A DNA stretch of 64,000 nt from an uncultured Latescibacterota bacterium (GCA_951813615.1 OX638377.1:2976001-3040000); one strand, 5' to 3'. Positions 27,229 through 36,219 are shown, counted from the first letter of the stretch. Numbers and translations are program-made. The notes: generated from the letters alone by a model not told the origin.

Positions 27229-30200
27229 ATGAACCGCAAGCGATACAGCCGTTGGAGCAGGATTTGGGCCTTAGCCCTTGGGTGTTTGGCCTTCCAACAA
27301 GCCAGTGCCCAAGCGCCCTTAGGCCACCGTCTGCAGGGCGATCGCATCATCGTCGACAGGGCTTCCTACTGGCGACATTGGACCGGGCCTTCCCACGTGG
27401 TTGATGTGCATCCAGATGGGACCGTCAAGCCCCATCTCTTCCGCCATGTGTACAACATCATCGCCGAAGATCGCGCGGTATTTGCCAAACCCGTGGACCA
27501 ACCGGGCATCCGCAAAGCGGACCGGGCGATTATGAACCTCCAGCGCACCCCGACTTTGGAAGCGGACGGCAGCTTTACCCTCGGCAAGACCGAGCAATTG
27601 ATCAAATTCCTCGATCGGGACTTCAAACGCTTCCCCGGCAACCACAGCCAGATCCCCATCAACGGCCGCCTCCTAACCATCGTCGATACCACCCTCAGCG
27701 GCGACGGCAAGACCGTGACCCTGAGCCTGCGCGACGAACGCACAGGAGTAACATCAACGCACGAATTTGGTGCTAAGGACAAAATCGCCTTCCCAGTGTA
27801 CGACTACGTCCAGCGCGTCGGCGTCAGCCGGGTAGGCTCCAACGAGGCCCTCGCCCCTCACATTGTCGATGGCGACCGCGACACCTTTTGGGAACCGGAC
27901 TTAGCGGCCACTCCAGACAAGTGGTGGATCGAGATCGACTTGGGCCGCGCGGTCGTGGTCGAGAAGGTAGTGTTGCACTTTGTCGGTGAGACCTTGGGCG
28001 ACCCCTTCCGCCAGTTCCGCGTCATGCTAGCCCCCCAGCAGAAGCTCATTCAAGCCCAAAGCCGCGTGCTCCAGTTCAAGGTGGTCGGCCAAACCCGGGC
28101 TCCCAATACGGATCAGCGGACGATGGCGTTTTCTTCCGCGGACACGCCCGGCTTTTCCGAAGACGACGACGGCCGTACCGAGTGGACCGGTCGCATGGCC
28201 CAAACCGTGCGCATTCTCATCGGCGACAGCAAGCTGGGGCGGGCACACCAAATCGACCAAGCGGCGTGGGATGCACTGCCAGCCGAAGAACGGGGCGATG
28301 TGCTCTACTACATCCGCGACGATGTCGGCTTTGAGGAGCCGGTGGATCAGACCATTTACGAGAGCCTCCCCCAAGAGCAGCAGGGCCGCAAAGAGTACTA
28401 TCTCCGCGAACGGCCCCGCTTGGCCGAAGTCGAGGTCTGGGGCTGGGGCGACAACCTATCCCCTAAGCTAATTGACGGGGGTGGCAGCGTTAGCTTTACC
28501 GGGCCGGAAGTCCCGGCTGGAGGCTTTGACGGTGACTGGAACACCACTTTCCGCATGCCAGCGTGGTTTAGTACCAATCCCACCGCTGGCATTCTCACCG
28601 TCGATATTGGCGCCCGCGTCTGGCTCGACGCCATGCGCTTGGCCGTTCCCTTTGTTCCCGGCTACATCACCGAGGTAGCCGACGGCAGCCGCGATCCCAA
28701 CGGTCGGCTCCGGTGGCGACAGGTCAGCCTACCCGACCGCATGGAAGGGGGATTCAAGCGCGCCGCCGACCTCTTTGATCCACCCCTAGATATCCGCTTC
28801 CTCAACCTGCGCCTGCCAGGTATCGCGCGGACTTCGGGCTTTTTCTACGACCTGACCGAAGTCTTGCTCTACACCGAGGGGTTTGTCAGCCAAGCCTCGC
28901 TGGTGTCCGATATCATTCGCCTACCGGGACCGCGCAACTTCGGAGCCATCCGCTGGGATCCACCCCCCGGCACCCACCCTCCCGGCACGACCGCGGAAGT
29001 GCGGACGCGCACCGGCGATCTATTGGTACAGCAAATTCGCCACTTCGACGTCAACGGCAACGAGAAAACCAAAGAAGAATGGGACAAGCTGATCAGCAGT
29101 TGGAAGGGGCCGATCGACACCACTTTTGCCCTCGGCAGCGGTTGGAGTCCCTGGAGCCAGCAGTACCTACAGCCAGGCGACCGGGTCCGTTCCCCCGGGC
29201 TGCGCAATTACATGCAGTTGCAGGTGCGCTTTACCAGCCAAGACCGCCTGCAAGCCGCCTCCATTAGCTCGATCGAAGTAGAACTGGCCCCGCCCGTAGC
29301 CCGCGCCCTCACCGCCGAAGTATGGCCCACGCAGGCCGCGGTCGGCCAGTTAGATACATTCGACCTGTATCTGCGCCCGGTATTCATAGACGAACCAGCG
29401 GCCGACCGTACCCCAGGCTTTGACGAAATCCTCCTTCAGGCTCCGCCCGGCCTCGCGCTACACCTGTTGAGCCTAAGCACGGGGACCGAAGAAGAACTAA
29501 GTCAAGGAAGTCCCTCGCAGACGTTTACCCTAGCGGCCGACGGCCACCTGACCGACGCCTCTGGAGCCATCGCCCAAGTGCGGCGCAACCACGCCGACTC
29601 CATCTGGGTCCTGCTGCCCCAACTACACCAAACCCTACCGGCAGAGCAGGCGATTCAGACCTATCACCGCATCACCCCCCAAGGGGCCGAAGTCATGGTC
29701 GGCGAGGACGGCGACCTGATCACCGAGGCGGCCTATGGCCTGCTCAACGAGTCCGAGCGCGGAGCTATCCTCTTTTTGCGGCAGACCGCCGATGGCTTGG
29801 CAGCGGTCTCTGGCCGCGCTGAGTACGATGACTTGCCCCCAGCCGAACAAGGGCCGATTCGCTATTTCCGCAAACTGCGCGGCGGCGGAGCCCAATCGTC
29901 CTTTGACGCCTTGGGCGATTCCCTGACGAGCGCATCCTACCGCGCGTTGCCAAGAGCCGAACGCGGTGCCATCTTGGGTCAAGGCCCCCTAATTCACTTG
30001 CGCTTTGCTGCTGCCATCTTTCGCAACGGAACCACCTTTAAGCCTTTTGTCCGTCGCGCCGCCGCTGGCACCGACGGCAACTTGTGGCAGCAAGTAGAGC
30101 CAGGCGATGCCACTGCGCTAACGGCTAGCCACCAACTGACGCTGAGCGTTCCCGTGGGAGGGCAAGTCCTCGGCGACCTGAGCTTGGCTCCCAACCCATT

Positions 30201-30489
30201 TACGCCCAATGGCGACGGGATCAACGACGAACTAACCGTCGCATTTTCCATCTTCCAAGCAACCCAAGCGCGCCAAGCGAGTCTGCGTCTCTACTCATTG
30301 GACGGACGCCTGATATGGGAAAACAGTACCCAAGTGGCAGGAGGCCCCCAGCAAATCCGCTGGAACGGCCGCAATGCGGCCGACCAGACCGTACCGCCAG
30401 GACTCTATATATGCCGGATTGATTTCGGTGCCGATTCGGACCGTGCCACCGACACGGCCTTGGCCCGCATCGTGGCCGTAGTCTATTAG
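27229..30489 (+). CDS. Large secreted discoidin/FlgD-Ig protein with YxxLPxxERG repeats, surface protein C
   Basis: A 1086-residue exported protein (signal peptide to about residue 28, ...ASAQ-APL). A discoidin (F5/8C-like) domain at about 200-275 contains HIVDGDRDTFWEPD and KWWIEIDLGRAVVVEKVVL; a second one at about 400-550 contains FDGDWNTTFRMP and ends LLYTEGF. The shared core follows: TTAEVRTRTGD at 587-597, GWSPWSQQY at 638-646, SPGLRNYMQLQV. Residues 980-1086 form a FlgD-type Ig domain (APNPFTPNGDGINDE) ending VAVVY. Five copies of a short YxxLPxxERG motif lie at about 343-395 and 832-917. GGAGA precedes the ATG by 7 bases. It probably binds surface glycans or scaffolds partners. Confidence 0.76.
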   Translation: MNRKRYSRWSRIWALALGCLAFQQASAQAPLGHRLQGDRIIVDRASYWRHWTGPSHVVDVHPDGTVKPHLFRHVYNIIAEDRAVFAKPVDQPGIRKADRAIMNLQRTPTLEADGSFTLGKTEQLIKFLDRDFKRFPGNHSQIPINGRLLTIVDTTLSGDGKTVTLSLRDERTGVTSTHEFGAKDKIAFPVYDYVQRVGVSRVGSNEALAPHIVDGDRDTFWEPDLAATPDKWWIEIDLGRAVVVEKVVLHFVGETLGDPFRQFRVMLAPQQKLIQAQSRVLQFKVVGQTRAPNTDQRTMAFSSADTPGFSEDDDGRTEWTGRMAQTVRILIGDSKLGRAHQIDQAAWDALPAEERGDVLYYIRDDVGFEEPVDQTIYESLPQEQQGRKEYYLRERPRLAEVEVWGWGDNLSPKLIDGGGSVSFTGPEVPAGGFDGDWNTTFRMPAWFSTNPTAGILTVDIGARVWLDAMRLAVPFVPGYITEVADGSRDPNGRLRWRQVSLPDRMEGGFKRAADLFDPPLDIRFLNLRLPGIARTSGFFYDLTEVLLYTEGFVSQASLVSDIIRLPGPRNFGAIRWDPPPGTHPPGTTAEVRTRTGDLLVQQIRHFDVNGNEKTKEEWDKLISSWKGPIDTTFALGSGWSPWSQQYLQPGDRVRSPGLRNYMQLQVRFTSQDRLQAASISSIEVELAPPVARALTAEVWPTQAAVGQLDTFDLYLRPVFIDEPAADRTPGFDEILLQAPPGLALHLLSLSTGTEEELSQGSPSQTFTLAADGHLTDASGAIAQVRRNHADSIWVLLPQLHQTLPAEQAIQTYHRITPQGAEVMVGEDGDLITEAAYGLLNESERGAILFLRQTADGLAAVSGRAEYDDLPPAEQGPIRYFRKLRGGGAQSSFDALGDSLTSASYRALPRAERGAILGQGPLIHLRFAAAIFRNGTTFKPFVRRAAAGTDGNLWQQVEPGDATALTASHQLTLSVPVGGQVLGDLSLAPNPFTPNGDGINDELTVAFSIFQATQARQASLRLYSLDGRLIWENSTQVAGGPQQIRWNGRNAADQTVPPGLYICRIDFGADSDRATDTALARIVAVVY

Positions 30490-30513
30490 TGTACACCAGC
30501 CAAAGGGAAGATT

Positions 30514-33174
30514 ATGGAATCGATAAGGCTAAATACTGCGTCTGTTTTGGTAGTCTTGAGCTGTGTGCTAAGCCCGGCCTATAGCCAACCCGACTATGGC
30601 ACGCGGCTGGGCGTCCCCCGAGGGAGCGGCGAGACCAGCTACGCCCCTTATGGCCCAGGCGTCCTCTTCGACGCGCTGGACCCGGCCATTAAGAAGTGGT
30701 ACGTGCCGCAGGAACTCTACAACGAGTACCGCTGGCGCCAGTGGGAATACAGCAACTACGCCCGCAACCTGTACCAGCGCTACGTCGATATCCGGCTAGA
30801 GGGCGACTACTACTACGACCTATTTGGCAATGCCATCACCCGTGGCTGGCTCATCTTTAGCAACTCGCAGACCCAGCCACGACAATTTGGCAGTTCGCTG
30901 GTCAAGGCCACTCGCTTTAACAACTGGTTTTCGGGCGTGGCTATTGCCTCGGACAACAAGGGTCAGTACCACTACGCCCTGACGGTGTCGAATCGCCTGC
31001 GCACCACGCTCACCCCCATGAGCTTTTCCAAACCCTTTTGGGACGGAGTCCAGTTCGACATAGCGACCGACAAGTACCAAGGTACCGTCATCTACTCGCG
31101 CCTTAGTTCGCCCGGCGGGGCCTCGACCGACAACACCGAAGTCCTCACCACCAACCTCACCACGCTGATGGGCGGCCGGGCCACCGCGCAGATCGGCGAC
31201 TTTACCGAAATGGGTGTTCACTTCGTCAACACCCACCAGTCCAATACCCTGCGCGACGGCTTTAAGGGTAACCCCATTGCCGGAGCCTTGACGGTTGATC
31301 AAAACCAGACCGTTTCCTTTATCGAACTGGTCCTGCGCGACGACTCGCCCGCAGACGGCAGCGGTGGAGCCGCCTTCTTCCCAGTGGGTTCGGACATCAT
31401 CATTACCTACAACGACGGCACCGTTGACCACGGCCGAGAAATCCGCTTTGAACCAGCCATCCAAGGAGGTTTCGTCCAAGAGGGCTTCATATCGGCCGAT
31501 GGGACCGAAGAGATCCGCCTGCTCTACGACTTCGACACGCCTGCCTTCGTCAACCGGGCTTCGGGGCCCAAAGAAGAAATCGCCAAAGTCGAGTTCGAAA
31601 TGACTATTGGCAACGACTATCAGGTGTGGATGACGTCCAACAACCAGACCAATCGCAGCGACGAACCTGTGCTGCTGCTGGTGGCGCAGGCCGAGGGCAA
31701 TGTGCAGGACAACACCAATCTGCGCATCCTCAAATTCGAGTACGGCCTGCCCACGGCGACTCAAATTGTCGGGGCCACCCTAGAGCTGCGAGATGTGGCC
31801 GGCTTCAACTTCTACGGCGAGTACGATCTGAGCGTGGCCTACCGCAAATATCCCAGCGTGACGCGGACCAGCCACACCACTTCGGCGGGCGTGGCCGGAG
31901 AGCAGGTCGAACCGGCTTGGATGATCAACCTGTCCAAAGTAGCTCATCCTTGGTTCTTTTTTGGCGAAGCGTACAGCATGGACCCGCTCTACAACACCCG
32001 CACCTTCGTCACTGGTTCGGCCGGTAATATCGACTACGAAAACGAGCGCTTCCACGTGGTGGAGTTGGTAGAGGATAACGACGACCAAGACCGCGCACCC
32101 GACCTAGTGCGCGCCGATTCCCAAGCTGGCGACCGCCGCGTCTTCCCCGGCTGGGACGAGAACTACGACTTCATCTCGGACTTCAACCAAAACGACAACC
32201 TAACCATCTCCAATGGCATTCCCGACTACGACGAAGCCTTCATCAGACACCGCGTGGACCGACCCGACTTCCTCTACGGGATCGACATGAACAACAACCT
32301 GTGGGTTGACCGCTTTGAAAACGACGAATCCCCAGACTACCCCTATCAGAAAGACCATCGAGGCTTCAACGTCTATACGGGATACCGGCTGACTCCGGAC
32401 GTCCGCCTTACCATCGGGCACCTGCGCGAGGAACTAATCTCGGCCGACAAGCGCAACCACACTTCCTACGCTCTGTTCAGCCTAGATCGGGACAATCCCC
32501 AACAAGGGCGCTTCCGCTTCATGCAGATGGTCAAGTTAGCCCAGGACAACATCCCAGACGACTTGCTCCAGTGGTTCCCCGAAAACACGCAGCGCGACGG
32601 CCAGCTACAAAAAGTAGTAGACCCTCTTTTAGCCCAAGACACTTGGATCAATACCACTTGGATAGGACACAACTACAACCGAGGGGGCTTGGAGGCGTAT
32701 AACTATCTCAACTTGGAGCTTTTTCACCAGCGCGACGAAGCGGCTCTGCGCGAGACGGACTCCTTTTTTGGCGTCATCAACAAACTTAGCTACCGCTACG
32801 ATCTAGGTACCGTCCAACTCGAGCCGCGCTGGAAAAGCGAATACCGCCGCCAGACCGTGGGGCTGTTCACCGCCGACGAGGAGACGGTGCTGACCGAGAT
32901 AGTGGGGTTCCTCTTCGGGTTTCCCATTCTCAACAACACCCGCATCCAAACTGGAATTGAGTACTCTTTCGCCAACGATATGAAGCGCGACAACAACGAT
33001 TTCACCGGGATCGCCGGAGCCTTACAGCTATCCAATGTGAGTTCCTACTTGGGCTACGAGGTCTCCGCCCAAGTGGGTCTCAAAGCAGATTGGCGCGATT
33101 TCAAAAGCATCGAACGCGAATCGGAAATCCTGACCCAAGGCTTTATTACCCTGTATGCTGGCTTGGGCAAATAA
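30514..33174 (+). CDS. Outer-membrane-type beta-barrel surface protein (full length)
   Basis: An 886-residue exported protein with a signal peptide ending near SPAYS-QPD. The N-terminal 140 residues are Tyr/Trp/Arg-rich. A middle part contains repeated beta-strands (LMGGRATAQIGDFTEMGVHF). Residues about 510-640 are Asp/Asn-rich with calcium-loop-like strings (EDNDDQDRAPD, DFNQNDN, DMNNNLWVDRFEND), and the C-terminal part shows alternating strands ending in an aromatic-rich sequence, as in outer-membrane barrels. It is the full-length paralogue of the truncated gene at the left edge. It sits fifth in the operon, after the parvulin and FlgD-Ig genes, and may be their export pore or anchor. The family was not recognised. 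The next gene overlaps its end by 20 bases. Confidence 0.68.
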   Translation: MESIRLNTASVLVVLSCVLSPAYSQPDYGTRLGVPRGSGETSYAPYGPGVLFDALDPAIKKWYVPQELYNEYRWRQWEYSNYARNLYQRYVDIRLEGDYYYDLFGNAITRGWLIFSNSQTQPRQFGSSLVKATRFNNWFSGVAIASDNKGQYHYALTVSNRLRTTLTPMSFSKPFWDGVQFDIATDKYQGTVIYSRLSSPGGASTDNTEVLTTNLTTLMGGRATAQIGDFTEMGVHFVNTHQSNTLRDGFKGNPIAGALTVDQNQTVSFIELVLRDDSPADGSGGAAFFPVGSDIIITYNDGTVDHGREIRFEPAIQGGFVQEGFISADGTEEIRLLYDFDTPAFVNRASGPKEEIAKVEFEMTIGNDYQVWMTSNNQTNRSDEPVLLLVAQAEGNVQDNTNLRILKFEYGLPTATQIVGATLELRDVAGFNFYGEYDLSVAYRKYPSVTRTSHTTSAGVAGEQVEPAWMINLSKVAHPWFFFGEAYSMDPLYNTRTFVTGSAGNIDYENERFHVVELVEDNDDQDRAPDLVRADSQAGDRRVFPGWDENYDFISDFNQNDNLTISNGIPDYDEAFIRHRVDRPDFLYGIDMNNNLWVDRFENDESPDYPYQKDHRGFNVYTGYRLTPDVRLTIGHLREELISADKRNHTSYALFSLDRDNPQQGRFRFMQMVKLAQDNIPDDLLQWFPENTQRDGQLQKVVDPLLAQDTWINTTWIGHNYNRGGLEAYNYLNLELFHQRDEAALRETDSFFGVINKLSYRYDLGTVQLEPRWKSEYRRQTVGLFTADEETVLTEIVGFLFGFPILNNTRIQTGIEYSFANDMKRDNNDFTGIAGALQLSNVSSYLGYEVSAQVGLKADWRDFKSIERESEILTQGFITLYAGLGK

Positions 33175-35404
33175 GGCGCTTGCGCTGCACTGGCCTAAGC
33201 TAGCCGCCCTAGCCCTCTTGGCTCTAGGCCTGCGCTTAGGCTACCTATCCCAAGCCGCCGACAGTCCTTTTTTCGACACGCCCATCGTCGATGCCAGAAG
33301 CTATACCGAATACGCTCGCGAACTGGCGACCGGCACTTGGGCTGGGCGTCCTATGCCGTTCTGGCAGGCTCCTTTTTACCCCTATTTCCTAGCCGTTCTC
33401 TTCTCTTTCTTTGGCGAAAACTACTACCTGCCGCGTCTGCTCCAAGCCCTAGCCGGCACGGTCACTTGCCTGCTCGTCTTCAAGCTAGGCCGCGAGGTCT
33501 TTTCGCCGATGGTGGGTTGGATAGCTGCCCTCGGAGCGGCGCTGTACGGCCCTTTCCTCTACTTTGAGGGCGAACTTTTGCCCACGACTTGGGCCGTGCT
33601 TTTCGACGCGGCGCTGCTGTTGGTTTTGCTATGGGGCCAGCGCCAAGGCGGTGCCCTTCCTGCACTTATCGCCGGCCTCGTCCTAGGGCTGGGCACCTTG
33701 GCCGTGCCAAACGTGTTGCTCTTTGCGCCGGTAGCGGCCTGGTGGATGTACCGCTGGTGGCCCGCTGCGACACCACGCCGCCGCGCCTTCCATGTAGCGA
33801 TCTTTGCCGTCGGCCTGCTGATGCTGGTAGGCCCAGTGACGCTGCGCAACCGCATCGTCGGCGGCGAGTGGGTGCTCATCTCCTTCAACGCGGGGGTCAA
33901 CTTCTATCTCGGCAACAACCCGGACTACGACCGCACTGTAGCGGCGCGGCCCGGAGCGGGGTGGAGCGACGTGATCGACTTGCCGCAACGAGAGGCCGGC
34001 ATCACCCAGCCGGGAGCTGGCTCAAACTACCTTTTGGGCAAATCTTGGGAGTATATACGCACCGAGCCGGGCGACTATTTGGCCCTGCTCTTGCACAAGG
34101 GTTATCTGTTTTGGCACGGGGCCGAGATCCCCCGCAATACCGATCCGTACTTTGCCGCTGATTACTCGCCGCTGTTGCGCCTTTTGCTGTGGAAGTACGG
34201 TCTCGCGTTCCCCTTTGGCTTGATCTCAGCCCTCGCCCTGCTCGGCGCGGCCTATGTCCTACTGAAACCAGAACGCCGCACCCCAGAAACCTATCTCGTC
34301 TTGCTCTTTGCGGGAGTCTACATGCTGTCGGTGGTGGTGTTTTTCGTCACGGGCCGCTATCGCTTGCCAGCCGTGCCCTGCCTCTTGCTGCTGGCCGCCT
34401 ATGGCGCTTGCACCTTGGCGGATTTGCGCCATAGACCCTTGTATCTGTCGGCTGGTGCCCTCGTCTTGCTGCTATTGGTCACCAACGCCGGAAGCTCGAC
34501 GACCAGTCCGCACGTGGCCGCCTTCCACCACTACTCGCTGGCAGCCGTCTATAAGAACAAAGGCATGAAGACCAACGCCTTGCAGCACTACCGCCGCGCC
34601 GTCGAACTAGACCCGTCCCATCGCCACGCCCTGCTGGGCCTAGCCCATATGTACGGGGCGACCCAGCGCTACGATGATGCCGCCCACACGTGGCGGAAGT
34701 TCCTCGACCACTATCCCGACCAAGACGACGTCCGCCTCCAGTTCGCGGATTTCCTCCGGCTGCGGGGCCAGCCCCAGGAATCAGCGGCCGAATACCAAAA
34801 GCTCCTAGCGCGGCAACCCGATCAAGCCCACCTCTACCTCCGCCTCGGTCAGGCCGAAGCTGCGGCCGGACGGCTGCAACAAGCCGAAGTGGCCTATCTC
34901 CGCGCACTCGAACTAGGCTCTCCGTCGGCCCACTATCTGCTGGGTCAGCTATACGAAAACCAAGACCAGCCCGAGCGCGCCGAACAAGCCTATCAGCAGC
35001 TACTAGTCCAGCAACCCGATCATCTCGCCGGGTTGTGCCATTTAGCCGATCTACTGCTAAAACGAGAGGAAGAAGAAATAGCCAAAGGCCATTTGCTCGC
35101 GGCGCTGGCACTCGATCCCGACAACGTGCACGCCTTGCGCAGCATGGGAACCTTAGAGGCCAATCAAGGTCAGTACCGCCAAGCCCTCCAGCGCTTTGAG
35201 CGCATCTTGCAACACCACCCCCGCGATCTGCAAGCCCGTCGCTCCCTATCCCATCTCCTGCTCAAAACGGGTCAGCGCGAACGCGCCGATGCCGAGTACG
35301 CGCACTACCAGCGCCTAAAGCGGCAACACCTCATGCAGCAACAGACGATAGAAAAAACCAAGGAACTAGCCGACCAACTGCGGCACATGTTCAAAGCGCC
35401 CTAG
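33155..35404 (+). CDS. GT-C-type membrane glycosyltransferase with C-terminal TPR repeats
   Basis: A 749-residue protein. Residues 10-435 form a PMT/ArnT-like (GT39-type) membrane domain with the acidic loop FFDTPIVDARSYTEYAREL near residue 40, WQAPFYPYFLAVLF, about ten membrane helices and an external loop GVNFYLGNNPDYDR. Residues about 450-740 contain seven or more TPR units (LQHYRRAVELDPSHRHAL and similar). A lipid-linked sugar donor and an exported protein acceptor are likely; the operon context suggests that the FlgD-Ig proteins are substrates (inference). The ATG at 33155 lies inside the barrel gene, giving a 20-base overlap and tight coupling. Its TAG shares the palindrome CTAG with the stop of the convergent isomerase gene. 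Confidence 0.78.
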   Translation: MLAWANKALALHWPKLAALALLALGLRLGYLSQAADSPFFDTPIVDARSYTEYARELATGTWAGRPMPFWQAPFYPYFLAVLFSFFGENYYLPRLLQALAGTVTCLLVFKLGREVFSPMVGWIAALGAALYGPFLYFEGELLPTTWAVLFDAALLLVLLWGQRQGGALPALIAGLVLGLGTLAVPNVLLFAPVAAWWMYRWWPAATPRRRAFHVAIFAVGLLMLVGPVTLRNRIVGGEWVLISFNAGVNFYLGNNPDYDRTVAARPGAGWSDVIDLPQREAGITQPGAGSNYLLGKSWEYIRTEPGDYLALLLHKGYLFWHGAEIPRNTDPYFAADYSPLLRLLLWKYGLAFPFGLISALALLGAAYVLLKPERRTPETYLVLLFAGVYMLSVVVFFVTGRYRLPAVPCLLLLAAYGACTLADLRHRPLYLSAGALVLLLLVTNAGSSTTSPHVAAFHHYSLAAVYKNKGMKTNALQHYRRAVELDPSHRHALLGLAHMYGATQRYDDAAHTWRKFLDHYPDQDDVRLQFADFLRLRGQPQESAAEYQKLLARQPDQAHLYLRLGQAEAAAGRLQQAEVAYLRALELGSPSAHYLLGQLYENQDQPERAEQAYQQLLVQQPDHLAGLCHLADLLLKREEEEIAKGHLLAALALDPDNVHALRSMGTLEANQGQYRQALQRFERILQHHPRDLQARRSLSHLLLKTGQRERADAEYAHYQRLKRQHLMQQQTIEKTKELADQLRHMFKAP

Positions 35405-36207
35405 TACCCCAATCCCCGCAAATACTGGCGCATCCCCGCACTCCGCCGCGCTTCGCTGATTGCGTCCTCGCCCTCGTAGGCCGATTCGCCCGGACAACTG
35501 GTCACCCAGCGGTCAAAGCCCCGCTCGGCGAGCGTGTTGAGCACCCCGGCAAAGTCGAGGCACTCGCCCTCGCCGACCGAAACCCACTCGGGATTGTAGC
35601 GCCCCGGCTCGCGCACCGTGCAAGATGTATAGTCCTGTAGGTGGACGTAGTTGAGTTGGCTCCAAAAGTCCGTCAGCGACTGCACTGGATCGTAGTCCCA
35701 CAACTCGGCGTGTGAGACATCGATGCACAGCCGCGTCTTGTCCAGCAAACTCATGTACAGCCGCCAGTCCTCGGCCGAATCCACCAGCAAGTTAGTGTGG
35801 ATGTGGTAGCTTAGCTCCAGCCCGTACTGGGCCGCGTACTCGGCCCACAACTCGGCCCCCTCGGCCGCCCGCTCGATATCAGCGCGTTCCACTGGCCGCC
35901 CCTCCGGCCTGCGGCCGCTCATAAACATGAAGCAATCCACGCCCATCTCCGCGGCAAAATCCATCCGCCGCTTGTTGCGCTCGGTGTGCTCCCAGTCGCG
36001 GTCTTCGGGCGAGCCACTAGCCATAAATACGCACAGCGGCATGTCCGCGTCCTCGCACACTTGCTTCAACCGCTGCGGCGGCCCCAACCAGTCGAGCGGC
36101 AACCGCCCCTCCCAGCCGTCCCAACCGGCCTTTTTGAGCTCGGGTAGGGCCTTTGCCAAATCCGGCTGCCGCCAGCGCAGGGTCGCGTATCCCATCTTGA
36201 GTGCCAT
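35401..36207 (-). CDS. Sugar phosphate isomerase/epimerase-like (xylose-isomerase-type TIM barrel)
   Basis: A 268-residue cytoplasmic TIM-barrel protein of the AP-endonuclease-2/xylose-isomerase-like group. Ordered motifs: LPELKKAGWDGWEG, CVFMASGSPEDRDWEHTERN, LELSYHIHTNLLVDSAEDWR, TRLCIDVSHAEL, LNYVHLQDYTS with the conserved HLxD metal/substrate site, and VSVGEGECLDFAGVL. This matches the IolE/IolI-like family that interconverts keto-sugars or inositol derivatives. The start is the ATG at 36207 preceded by AAAGGAGG at a 6-base gap; the longer frame to 36234 has no such site. It is transcribed alone between the surface operon (convergent) and the MFS-HEAT gene (divergent). Substrate unknown. 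Confidence 0.8.
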   Translation of the reverse strand: MALKMGYATLRWRQPDLAKALPELKKAGWDGWEGRLPLDWLGPPQRLKQVCEDADMPLCVFMASGSPEDRDWEHTERNKRRMDFAAEMGVDCFMFMSGRRPEGRPVERADIERAAEGAELWAEYAAQYGLELSYHIHTNLLVDSAEDWRLYMSLLDKTRLCIDVSHAELWDYDPVQSLTDFWSQLNYVHLQDYTSCTVREPGRYNPEWVSVGEGECLDFAGVLNTLAERGFDRWVTSCPGESAYEGEDAISEARRSAGMRQYLRGLGY

Positions 36208-36213
36208 AATCCG

Positions 36214-36219
36214 CCTCCT
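36214..36219 (-). promoter_or_regulatory. Ribosome binding site that fixes the isomerase start
   Basis: AGGAGG on the minus strand (part of AAAGGAGG), 6 bases from the ATG at 36207. It decides against the longer reading from 36234. Confidence 0.75.

Noticed and set aside
30820..31764. Long open frame (314 codons) antisense to the barrel gene
   Set aside because: Shadow of a strongly supported gene; no start signal or family motif.
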